DNA of 63,375 bases, taken from NCBI RefSeq assembly GCF_000980885.2, contig NZ_LBDA02000068.1, forward strand, positions 1-63,375, written 5' to 3'. The position numbers were made by a program, and so were the translations under genes. Every line of letters begins with the position of its first letter. The first letter of the stretch is position 1. This DNA is from Streptomyces malaysiense. GTDB lineage: Bacteria; Actinomycetota; Actinomycetes; Streptomycetales; Streptomycetaceae. The notes under the pieces are model-generated. The model was not told the DNA's origin and did not search any database. It was given only the letters and a program-made list of their open reading frames with translations. Positions 14,799-23,300 of this stretch are shown here, one piece after another.

Positions 14799-16271
14799 AT
14801 GCCTGAACGCCGTACCGTCGCACTCGTCACTCTCGGCTGCGCTCGTAACGAGGTGGATTCCGAGGAGCTCGCAGGCCGTTTGGAGGCGGACGGCTGGCAG
14901 CTGGTCGAGGACGCCGAGGACGCCGACGTCGCCGTCGTGAACACCTGTGGCTTCGTCGAGGCCGCCAAGAAGGACTCCGTCGACGCCCTCCTGGAGGCCA
15001 ACGACCTCAAGGGCCATGGCAGAACCCAGGCCGTCGTGGCGGTGGGCTGCATGGCCGAGCGGTACGGCAAGGAACTGGCCGAGGCGCTGCCCGAGGCCGA
15101 CGGTGTGCTCGGGTTCGACGACTACTCCGACATCTCCGACCGCCTCCAGACCATCCTGTCCGGCGGCATCCACGCCTCGCACACCCCGCGCGACCGCCGC
15201 AAGCTGCTGCCGATCAGCCCGGCGGAGCGCCAGGACTCGGCCGCCTCGGTCGCGCTGCCCGGCCACGGCCCCACCGACCTGCCCGAGGGGCTGGCGCCCG
15301 CCTCCGGCCCCCGCGCGCCCCTGCGCCGCCGGCTGGACGGCTCCCCGGTCGCCTCGGTGAAGCTCGCCTCCGGTTGCGACCGGCGGTGCACCTTCTGCGC
15401 CATCCCGTCCTTCCGCGGCTCCTTCATCTCCCGCCGCCCCAGCGACGTGCTCAACGAGTCGCGCTGGCTGGCCGAGCAGGGCGTGAAGGAGATCATGCTG
15501 GTCTCCGAGAACAACACGTCGTACGGCAAGGACCTGGGCGACATCCGCCTGCTGGAGTCCCTGCTGCCCGAGCTGGCCGGGATCGACGGCATCGAGCGGG
15601 TCCGGGTGAGCTACCTCCAGCCGGCCGAGATGCGTCCCGGGCTGATCGACGTACTGACCTCGACGCCCGGGATCGCGCCGTACTTCGACCTCTCCTTCCA
15701 GCACTCGGCGCCCGGTGTGCTGCGTTCCATGCGCCGCTTCGGCGACACCGACAGCTTCCTGGAGCTGCTCGACACCATCCGCGCCAAGGCCCCCGAGGCC
15801 GGCGTGCGCTCCAACTTCATCGTCGGCTTCCCCGGCGAGAGCGAGGCGGACCTCGCCGAGCTGGAGCGGTTCCTGAACGGCGCCCGCCTGGACGCCATCG
15901 GCGTCTTCGGCTACTCGGACGAGGAGGGCACCGAGGCGGCCACGTACGGCAACAAGCTGGACGAGGACGTCGTGGCCGAGAGGCTGGCCCACATCTCCCG
16001 GCTCGCCGAGCAGCTGGTCTCGCAGCGCGCCGAGGAGCGCGTCGGCGAGAGCGTGCACGTCATGGTGGAGTCGGTGGACGAGGAAGAGGGTGTGTACGGC
16101 CGCGCCGCGCACCAGGCGCCCGAGACCGACGGCCAGGTGCTGCTCACGAGCGGCGAGGGCCTCACCGTGGGACGTATGGTCGAGGCGAAGGTGGTCGGTA
16201 CGGAGGGTGTCGACCTGGTGGCCGAGCCGCTGACCGGCTCGCTCGGGTGTGGTGAGGAGGCGGGCAGATGA
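14799..16271 (+). CDS. rimO: Ribosomal protein uS12 methylthiotransferase RimO
   Basis: The protein has 490 residues. This radical SAM enzyme adds a methylthio group to an aspartate of ribosomal protein S12. The N-terminal UPF0004 domain begins 'LGCARNEVDSEEL', which is RimO-type and distinct from MiaB. Further iron-sulfur cysteines are in 'VNTCGF' and 'GCMA'. The radical SAM cluster is CDRRCTFC (Cys193, 197, 200). A C-terminal TRAM domain begins near residue 415. A second methylthiotransferase in the window (miaB) has the tRNA-type signature, which supports assigning this one to RimO. The stop overlaps the pgsA start by 4 bases (ATGA), indicating translational coupling. Confidence 0.93.
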   Translation: MPERRTVALVTLGCARNEVDSEELAGRLEADGWQLVEDAEDADVAVVNTCGFVEAAKKDSVDALLEANDLKGHGRTQAVVAVGCMAERYGKELAEALPEADGVLGFDDYSDISDRLQTILSGGIHASHTPRDRRKLLPISPAERQDSAASVALPGHGPTDLPEGLAPASGPRAPLRRRLDGSPVASVKLASGCDRRCTFCAIPSFRGSFISRRPSDVLNESRWLAEQGVKEIMLVSENNTSYGKDLGDIRLLESLLPELAGIDGIERVRVSYLQPAEMRPGLIDVLTSTPGIAPYFDLSFQHSAPGVLRSMRRFGDTDSFLELLDTIRAKAPEAGVRSNFIVGFPGESEADLAELERFLNGARLDAIGVFGYSDEEGTEAATYGNKLDEDVVAERLAHISRLAEQLVSQRAEERVGESVHVMVESVDEEEGVYGRAAHQAPETDGQVLLTSGEGLTVGRMVEAKVVGTEGVDLVAEPLTGSLGCGEEAGR

Positions 16272-17083
16272 CCGGAGTCCCGGCATCCGCCGCGGGCGGC
16301 TCCTCCGGTGCGCACGGCGCACGGGGCAGCGCCGCCGCTGCCGACGGCGTTGCGTCCGAGGTCTCCGGTTCCGCGTCCGCCCCGGGTGAGGCCGCGTCCG
16401 GCCGGCCCGGTTCCGGCCGGTCCGCCGCCGGCGCCGAGGCGACGGCCGAGGGCCGTCCCGCGCGTGGTGGCAAGATCACGGCCGCAGCGGTCAACCAGGC
16501 GAGCGTATGGAACGTCGCCAATCTGCTGACCATGCTGCGCCTGGTCCTGGTGCCCGGCTTCGTGGCGCTGATGCTGGCGAACGGCGGCTACGACCCGGCC
16601 TGGCGTTCGCTGGCCTGGGCGGCCTTCGCCGTCGCCATGATCACCGACCTGTTCGACGGTCATCTCGCGCGCACCTACAACCTGGTCACCGACTTCGGCA
16701 AGATCGCCGACCCCATCGCCGACAAGGCGATCATGGGGGCGGCGCTGATCTGTCTCTCCTTCCTCGGCGATCTGCCGTGGTGGGTGACGATCGTGATCCT
16801 CGGCCGGGAACTCGGCATCACACTGATGCGTTTTCTGGTCATTCGCTACGGCGTGATCCCGGCCAGTCGCGGCGGCAAGCTGAAGACCCTGACCCAGGGC
16901 GTCGCCGTCGGCATGTATGTGCTGCCGCTCACCGGGTGGCTGGCCACCCTGCGGTTCTGGGTGATGGCCGCGGCGGTCATCCTGACCGTTGTCACCGGTC
17001 TTGACTACGTAAGACAAGCCATTGTGCTGCGCAGGCAGGGAATCGCCGAGCGCGCGGCGGCGTTGGAGGAGACGGAAGCGTGA
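16268..17083 (+). CDS. pgsA: CDP-diacylglycerol--glycerol-3-phosphate 3-phosphatidyltransferase
   Basis: The protein has 271 residues and makes phosphatidylglycerophosphate, the precursor of phosphatidylglycerol and cardiolipin, at the membrane. The CDP-alcohol phosphotransferase signature is complete at about 117-143 (D-x2-D-G-x2-A-R-x8-G-x3-D-x3-D, seen as DLFDGHLAR...GKIADPIAD). About five hydrophobic helices follow from residue 83. The first about 75 residues are a disordered Ala/Gly/Ser-rich extension not found in shorter homologues, so translation could begin further in. However, the ATGA overlap with rimO supports the start given. Confidence 0.92.
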   Translation: MTGVPASAAGGSSGAHGARGSAAAADGVASEVSGSASAPGEAASGRPGSGRSAAGAEATAEGRPARGGKITAAAVNQASVWNVANLLTMLRLVLVPGFVALMLANGGYDPAWRSLAWAAFAVAMITDLFDGHLARTYNLVTDFGKIADPIADKAIMGAALICLSFLGDLPWWVTIVILGRELGITLMRFLVIRYGVIPASRGGKLKTLTQGVAVGMYVLPLTGWLATLRFWVMAAAVILTVVTGLDYVRQAIVLRRQGIAERAAALEETEA

Positions 17084-17625
17084 GTTCCCCGGCCACCGAA
17101 CTGGTGCGACTACTGACAGTGAGGGGCGAGACCCTCGCGGTCGCCGAGTCGCTCACGGGTGGCCTGGTGGCGGCGGAGATCACGGCGGTACCCGGAGCCT
17201 CCAAGGTGTTCCGAGGCTCGGTGACCGCTTACGCCACGGAACTCAAGCACCGGCTGCTGGGCGTCGACGCGGCCCTGCTGGAGCGGTGCGGAGCGGTGGA
17301 TCCGCAGGTCGCGGCCCAGATGGCGGCCGGGGTGCGCAAGGCTCTGGATGCAGATTGGGGCATCGCGACCACCGGGGTCGCGGGCCCCGACCCGCAGGAC
17401 GGCCAACCCGTCGGCACGGTCTTCGTGGCCGCTGACGGACCGCTGACGGCCCCCGCTCCCTCCGCCGGTGGCGGAAAAGTGGAGGCCCTGCGGTTGAACG
17501 GCAGTCGTACGGAAATCCGTAGAGAGAGTGTACGGAGCGTACTCGCACTGCTCCTCGAGCGGATTGCGGGCGAACAGTTCGGGAATGAGCGGGCACAGGA
17601 TACGGAACGGAACGGGGGGTTTTGA
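17080..17625 (+). CDS. cinA: CinA C-terminal-type nicotinamide-nucleotide amidase (PncC)
   Basis: The protein has 181 residues. It corresponds to the stand-alone CinA C-terminal domain, which deamidates NMN in pyridine nucleotide salvage. Family motifs are visible: 'VAESLTGGLVA' (about 22-32), 'GSVTAYATELKHRLLGV' and 'TTGVAGPDPQDGQPVGTVF'. The N-terminal molybdopterin-binding domain of full-length CinA is absent, as is normal for PncC. A four-base overlap with pgsA (GTGA) continues the rimO-pgsA-cinA operon. The pgsA-cinA-clgR order is a conserved actinobacterial arrangement. Confidence 0.88.
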   Translation: MSSPATELVRLLTVRGETLAVAESLTGGLVAAEITAVPGASKVFRGSVTAYATELKHRLLGVDAALLERCGAVDPQVAAQMAAGVRKALDADWGIATTGVAGPDPQDGQPVGTVFVAADGPLTAPAPSAGGGKVEALRLNGSRTEIRRESVRSVLALLLERIAGEQFGNERAQDTERNGGF

Positions 17626-17734
17626 TGTTTGCAGCCCTGAGTGAACACGACATCGCTCCCCGCACGGCCGCAGCGCGAGGCGGTACGGTGGGGCGTGAAG
17701 GATGCGGCTACGCGGTCCGAGGAGGGAGCCACCG

Positions 17735-18109
17735 ATGATTCTGCTCCGTCGCCTGCTGGGTGACGTGCTGCGTCGGCAGCGCCAGCGCCAGGGCCGTACT
17801 CTGCGCGAAGTCTCCTCGTCCGCCCGAGTCTCACTCGGCTATCTCTCCGAGGTGGAGCGGGGGCAGAAGGAGGCTTCCTCCGAGCTGCTCTCCGCCATCT
17901 GCGACGCGCTGGACGTACGGATGTCGGAACTCATGCGTGAAGTGAGCGACGAACTGGCGCTCGCCGAGCTGGCCCAGTCCGCCGCGGCCACCGAGCCCGT
18001 ACCCGCGCCGGTCCGTCCGATGCTGGGTTCCGTCTCGGTGACCGGTGTGCCACCGGAACGGGTGACCATCAAGGCACCCGCGAAGGCGGTGGACGTGGTC
18101 GCCGCCTGA
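17735..18109 (+). CDS. clgR: ClgR, transcriptional activator of clp and lon protease genes
   Basis: The protein has 124 residues: an N-terminal Xre-type helix-turn-helix (about 9-68, with 'SSARVSLGYLSEVERGQKEASSELL' as the recognition region) and a short Pro/Val-rich tail. The sequence ends in Val-Val-Ala-Ala, and ClgR proteins of Streptomyces are known to be ClpP substrates recognised through their C-terminus. It would activate clpP and related genes and so feed back on its own stability. ATG at 17735 has GGAGGGAG at 17721-17728. The gene is 109 bases after cinA, in the standard actinobacterial context. Confidence 0.9.
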   Translation: MILLRRLLGDVLRRQRQRQGRTLREVSSSARVSLGYLSEVERGQKEASSELLSAICDALDVRMSELMREVSDELALAELAQSAAATEPVPAPVRPMLGSVSVTGVPPERVTIKAPAKAVDVVAA

Positions 18110-18161
18110 CGTACGCGGCACCACGCCTGACGGGCACAGCCAGACACAGCCGGATATGGAT

Positions 18162-18214
18162 GAGGCCCCGGCCGGGCTTCTCGGGACGAACCCGGGGAGC
18201 GTGGCCGGGGCCTC
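18162..18214 (+). terminator. Hairpin terminator after clgR
   Basis: GAGGCCCCGGCC (18162-18173) pairs with GGCCGGGGCCTC (18203-18214). A nested CCCGGG-containing stem lies in the loop. It is 53 bases after the clgR stop codon. Confidence 0.75.
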
Positions 18215-18250
18215 GTGCCGTGCGCCCGCATATGCCTGGTGCTGTACCTC

Positions 18251-18269
18251 CGTATGTGTGTATATATGC
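18251..18269. repeat. 19-nt alternating pyrimidine-purine tract upstream of dps
   Basis: A perfectly alternating pyrimidine-purine run, mostly TG and TA steps, lies between the clgR terminator and dps. It is an AT-rich island in a very GC-rich background, about 95 bases before the dps start. It could form a melted or left-handed promoter element. Confidence 0.45.
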
Positions 18270-18362
18270 CGCCTCATGCGTCCGTTTGCCGGGTTTGGGC
18301 GGGGCGGTCATGGTGGAGGGACATGACGGCCGTCAGGGCCGCCGGAGCGCCGGAGGAAGCGG

Positions 18363-18833
18363 ATGTACGTCGTGAAGAGCCCGTTGGCCGACGCGGACCT
18401 GAAGACCGTGGCCGAGGCGCTGCAAGGAGCCCTGGTCGATCTGGTGGATCTGTCGCTGGTCGCCAAGCAGATCCACTGGAACGTCGTCGGGCCCCGCTTC
18501 CGCTCCATCCACCTCCAGCTGGACGAGGTCGTCGCCTCCGCCCGCACCCACTCCGACACGGTGGCCGAGCGCGCCTCGGCGCTGGGCGTCCCGCCCGACG
18601 GTCGCGCCGCCACGGTGTCCTCGACGAGCGGCATCAAGACCACCCCGGCGGGCTGGATCAAGGACGGGGACGCGGTGGGGGCGATGGTGGACGCCCTCGG
18701 CTCCGTCATCACCCGGATGCGGGAGCGCGTGCACGCGACCGAGGAGCCCGACCCGGTGTCCCAGGACATCTTCATCCAGATCACCGCGGACCTGGAGAAG
18801 CATCACTGGATGTTCCAGGCGGAGAACGCGTAG
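18363..18833 (+). CDS. dps: Dps family DNA-protection ferritin
   Basis: The protein has 156 residues, the normal length for Dps miniferritins. These form dodecamers, oxidise Fe(II) with peroxide and protect DNA. The ferroxidase signature KQIHWNVVGPRF...HLQLDE is present at about 37-57 (His and the Asp/Glu ligands of the inter-subunit site). There is no long DNA-binding N-terminal tail. Position and sequence fit DpsB, one of three Streptomyces Dps proteins, which respond to osmotic stress and development. ATG at 18363 follows GGAGGAAG by 5 bases. Confidence 0.92.
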   Translation: MYVVKSPLADADLKTVAEALQGALVDLVDLSLVAKQIHWNVVGPRFRSIHLQLDEVVASARTHSDTVAERASALGVPPDGRAATVSSTSGIKTTPAGWIKDGDAVGAMVDALGSVITRMRERVHATEEPDPVSQDIFIQITADLEKHHWMFQAENA

Positions 18834-18892
18834 CGTCCGCCGGTGCCGCCGGGGAGCGGCCGCGAGCCGGTGTCCGGCGGGAGGTGGTGGGC

Positions 18893-19180
18893 ATGACGGG
18901 GCGGGCGGTGCGCTGGACGCTGGCGCTGGTATGCGGCGCAGTCTGGTGGTGGGCCGTACTGCGGCTCGCCCTCGGCCGGGATACGGGCGTGCTGGAAGCC
19001 GCCGTCGCGGCCGGCGGATGGGGCCTCAGCGTGCTGCCGGTGCACTGCGCGCCGAAGGGCAAGGCGCTGGGAGTGCTGGTGGCCGGGCGGTGGGTGGCGG
19101 CATGGCGGGCGGAGAAGGCCGGAGCCGACGCCGGCGGGCCGGCCCCGCAAGGCCGTTCGGAGGAGATCCCCGCTCCCTGA
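18893..19180 (+). CDS. Small conserved membrane protein
   Basis: A 95-residue product with two hydrophobic segments (about 6-26 and 33-52) and a charged tail rich in Ala, Gly and Pro. No family was recognised. ATG at 18893 was chosen because GGGAGG lies 8 bases upstream. In-frame GTG codons at 18884 and 18887 are possible alternatives. It follows dps by 59 bases and could be read through from it. It is convergent with the Nei-type glycosylase gene, with a 22-base gap. Confidence 0.6.
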   Translation: MTGRAVRWTLALVCGAVWWWAVLRLALGRDTGVLEAAVAAGGWGLSVLPVHCAPKGKALGVLVAGRWVAAWRAEKAGADAGGPAPQGRSEEIPAP

Positions 19181-19202
19181 GGCGCCGGGTCCGGCGGGTG
19201 CG

Positions 19203-20048
19203 TCAGGTGGGGGTACGGCGGTGTCGCTCGCGCCGGCGCCGCGGGGCGTCCGGCGCCGGGGCGGGGCCGGACTGACAGGTGGGACACCAGTAGGTGGGGC
19301 GGTCCTGGGAACCGTCGCCCTGGTCGGCCACGCGGACCGGGGTGTGGCAGCGCAGACAGGGGCGGAGCGCGCGGCCGTACACGAACAGGTCCTGGTGGGG
19401 CAGGCCCGTGGTCCGGCGGACCGGGCGGTCGCGGTTGGCCTCCAGCAGCCGGTGCGCGAGACCGGGCAGTTTCTCGGCGCGGTCCGCGGGCAGCGCGCCG
19501 ACCGGCAGCCAGGGGGTGGCACCGAGCAGGAAGCACAGCTCGCTCTTGTAGACGTTGCCGATTCCGGCCAGATTGCGCTGGTCGAGGAGGGCCTCGCCGA
19601 GGGGGCGGGCGGGGTCCGTGCGCAGATTGGCGAGCGCGAGTTCCGGGTCCCAGCCGGGGCCGAGCAGGTCGGGACCGAGATGGCCGACCACTCGATCCTC
19701 CTCGGTGGTGCGCAGCAGTTCGAGCACTTGGAGCCGGTACCCGACGGCCGCGCGGTCGGGGGTGCCCAGGATCGCGCGGATCTGGTGCCCGGGGCCGCCG
19801 CGCCAGCGCTCGCCCGCGCCGTAGATCTTCCAGGCGCCCTCCATGCGCAGATGCGTGTGCAGGGTCAGGCCGTCCTCGAAGCGGGTGAGCAGGTGCTTGC
19901 CGCGCGGAACCGTGCCCAGCACCCGGCGACCGGTGAGGTCGACGGTCGCGTACTTCGGCACCCGGAAGTCGCTGCGGGTCAGCACCTCACCCGTGAGCGC
20001 CTCGTGCAACCGCCGCGCGGCCCGCCAGACCGTGTCACCTTCGGGCAT
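19203..20048 (-). CDS. Endonuclease VIII-like DNA glycosylase/AP lyase (Nei family)
   Basis: The protein has 281 residues. The N-terminus Met-Pro-Glu-Gly-Asp-Thr places the catalytic proline and glutamate right after the initiator, in the Nei form (PEGDT) rather than the MutM form (PELPE). The helix-two-turn-helix 'DQRNLAGIGNVYKSE' lies at about 155-170. A C-terminal zinc finger (CLRC...CPTC, about 231-260) contains the usual aromatic/arginine surroundings. It excises oxidised pyrimidines. It lies downstream of and in the same direction as lhr, 284 bases apart, forming a plausible DNA-repair pair. The last about 20 residues are an Arg-rich tail. Confidence 0.88.
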   Translation of the reverse strand: MPEGDTVWRAARRLHEALTGEVLTRSDFRVPKYATVDLTGRRVLGTVPRGKHLLTRFEDGLTLHTHLRMEGAWKIYGAGERWRGGPGHQIRAILGTPDRAAVGYRLQVLELLRTTEEDRVVGHLGPDLLGPGWDPELALANLRTDPARPLGEALLDQRNLAGIGNVYKSELCFLLGATPWLPVGALPADRAEKLPGLAHRLLEANRDRPVRRTTGLPHQDLFVYGRALRPCLRCHTPVRVADQGDGSQDRPTYWCPTCQSGPAPAPDAPRRRRERHRRTPT

Positions 20049-20332
20049 GGGTCAAGGGTGCCATGGCGGGGGAGGGGGGAGGGAAAGCGGACGTCGCCCG
20101 AGCGGAGGTGTCGGAGGACGCGGAGGGAGCCTGGGGAGTCGGGGGAGGCGCGGGGAGCCGGGGACGGCTCGGTGGAGCGGTAGCCCCGGGCCCTCGGCAC
20201 GACGGGCCCCTCGGTCCGGCCGCATGCCGGGCAGCCCCGGCCTCCTCGGCCCGGCGGCCCATGGGCGGCCGACCGGGTCCACCGGCCGCACACTCCGTCC
20301 CACACCCCCATCCCCGTCCCGCACGCTCTGGC

Positions 20333-23300
20333 TCACGCCCTCAGGCGCAGCCCCCGTGGGGTGGCCACGAAGCCCGCTGCCTCCAACAGGGTTCCTATGG
20401 GGGAGGTCAGGGCCGGGGCGCCGTTGATCCGTTCCACGGTGACCGTGCCGAGGGAGCCGGCACGGGCGGCGGCGGCCAAGGTCTCGGCGGCCGTCCGCAG
20501 GCGGGGGTCGTCCATGGCTCCGGTGTCCGGGGTGGCCGGCCAGGCGAGGAGGGTCTTGCCGCCGCGCTCCATGTACAGCGTCAGCTCGCCCTCCACCAGG
20601 ACGACCAGGGAACCCGCCTTGCGGCCCGGCTTGTGTCCGGCGCCGGTCGGCGGTTCGGGCCAGGACAAGGCCGCGCCGTAGGCGTTCGCCGGGTCGGCCG
20701 CGGCGAGGACGACGGCACGGGAGTCGGGGGAACGGTCCCGGCCGTGGCCCCGCCGCGGGCTCCGGTCCCCCCAGGAGGTGCCCGAGCCGTAGCCGGTGGA
20801 TCCGCCGCCGCCCCGTAGGCCGCCGTAGCCGGGGGCGGAGAGGGGGTCGGCGAGCTCGCGGGGCGAGTCGTGGCCGCCGCCGGCGTCGGTCGGTGGCCAG
20901 GTGAAGTCGCCGTCGAGCCCGGGGTGGGCGAAGCCCGCGTCGGTGCCGTAAGGGGACGGGCTGTGCGCGTGCGGGCCGCCGTCGATGCCGGGGAAGCCCT
21001 CCGCAGCGGTGAATCCCGCTGCCGGGAAGCCGCCCACCGGGGCGGGCGGGGACTCGCCCCGGTCCCGCGCGTTGGACACCGCGCGCAGCCGGTCCACCGC
21101 GCCGTCCATGGCGAACTGGGCGGCGCCGAGCCCTTCGACGACATAGCCGCGTCTGGCCTGGCCGCTGTCCTCGAAGACGGACAGCACCCGGTACACCGCC
21201 GAGAAGCCGCCCTCCACGCCTTCCGCGGCGACCGCTCCCCGGGTCACCACGCCGTGCCGGTCCAGCAGGGTGCGGGCCAGCGCGTGCGCGCGCACGGTGG
21301 CGTCCGGCTCGGCCGGGGGCAGCAGGGACCAGCGTCCCGCGACCGTCGGGGGGCCGGTGCGGGAGGCCGTACGCGCCGCGGCCGTCAGGGAGCCGTAGCG
21401 CCCGCGCGGCACGGCACGCTTGGCACGGTGGGCGGTCGAACCCGCCGTACGGCCCGAGCCCAGCAGGGAACGCATCGGCGCCAGCGTGTCGTTGGTGAGC
21501 CGGCCCGACCAGGCCAGGTCCCAGAGGGCGTCGGCCAGTTGGGGATCGGTGGCGTCCGGGTGCGTGGTGGCGCGGACCTGGTCGGCGATCTGCCGGAAGA
21601 ACAGGCCGTAGCCACCGGACAGCGCGTCCAGCACGGACTGGTGGAGTGCGGTCGGCTCCAGCGGGTGCGGCGACGGCAGCAACAGGGGTGCCGCGTCCGC
21701 CAGATAGAGGGAGACCCAGCCGTCCTTGCCGGGCAGGGCGCCCGCGCCGGCCCACACCACCTCGCCGGCCGCGGTCAGCTCGTCCAGCATCGCCGGCGTG
21801 TAGTTCGCCACCCGGGACGGCAGGACCAGCTTCTCCAGCGCGGACGCGGGCACCGAGGCGCCCTGCAACTGCTCGACGGCGCGCACCAGTCCGTCCACGC
21901 CGCGCAGACCGTGTCCCTTGCCGATGTGCTGCCACTGCGGCAGGAACTGGCCGAGCGCGGCGGGCGGTACGGGTTCCAGCTCGTGCCGCAGGGCCGCCAG
22001 GGAGCGGCGGCGCAGTCGCCGGAGCACCGTGGCGTCGCACCACTCCTGGCCGATACCCGCCGGATGGAACTCGCCCTGCACCACCCGGCCCCCCGCGGCG
22101 AGCCGCTGGAGGGCGCCCTCGGTGACCGCCACGCCGAGGCCGAAGCGGTTCGCGGCGGTGGCCGAGGTGAACGGGCCGTGCGTACGGGCGTAGCGCGCGA
22201 GGAGGTCGCCCAGGGGGTCCTTGACCGGTTCGGTGAAGGCCTCGGGGACGCCGACGGGCAGCGCGGTGCCGAGCGCGTCGCGCAGCCGGCCCGCGTCCTC
22301 GATCGCCGCCCACTGGTCGGCACCGGAGATCCGGACCCTGATCGCCCGGCGGGCGCCGGCCAGCTCACGCACCCAGTGCGGGTCGGCGCCCCGCGCGACC
22401 AACTCGGCCTCGGTGAGCGGGCCGAGCAGCCGCAGCACGTCGGCGACGCCCTCCACGTCCTTGATCCGGCGGTCCTCGGCGAGCCACTGGAGTTCGCGCT
22501 CCAGCTCGGTGAGCACATCGGCGTCGAGCAGCTCGCGCAGTTCCGCCTGACCGAGCAGTTCGGCCAGCAGCCGGGAGTCCAGGGAGAGCGCGGCGGCCCG
22601 GCGCTCGGCCAGCGGGGAGTCACCCTCGTACAGGAACTGGGCGACGTACCCGAACAGCAGGGAGCGGGCGAAGGGGGACGGCTCCGGGGTGGTGACCTCG
22701 ACCAGGCGCACCTTGCGGGACTCGATGTCGCCCATCAGCTCGGCCAGGCCGGGCACGTCGAAGACGTCCTGGAGGCATTCGCGGACGGCCTCCAGGACGA
22801 TCGGGAACGAGCCGAACTCGCTTGCCACCTGGAGGAGCTGGGCCGCGCGCTGGCGCTGCTGCCACAGCGGGGTGCGCTTGCCCGGGTTGCGGCGCGGCAG
22901 CAGCAGGGCGCGCGCGGCGCACTCGCGGAACCGGGAGGCGAACAGGGCCGAACCGCCGACCTGCTCGGTGACCACCTGGTCGACCTCGCCCTTGTCGAAG
23001 GCGACGTCCGCCGCGCCCACCGGCGGCTGCTCGCCGTCCGTGGAGAAGGGCGCGCCCGCCTTCACGGGCTCCTGGTCGAGGAGGTCCAGGCTCATCAGGT
23101 CGGCGTCGGGCAGGCGCAGCACGATGCCGTCGTCGGCGTGCATCACCTGGGCGTCCATGCCGTAGCGCTCGGACAGCCGGGCGCCGAGCGCGAGTGCCCA
23201 GGGGGCGTGCACCTGGGCGCCGAAGGGGGAGTGGACGACGACCCGCCAGTCGCCCAGTTCGTCGCGGAAGCGCTCCACGACGATCGTGCGGTCGTCCGGG

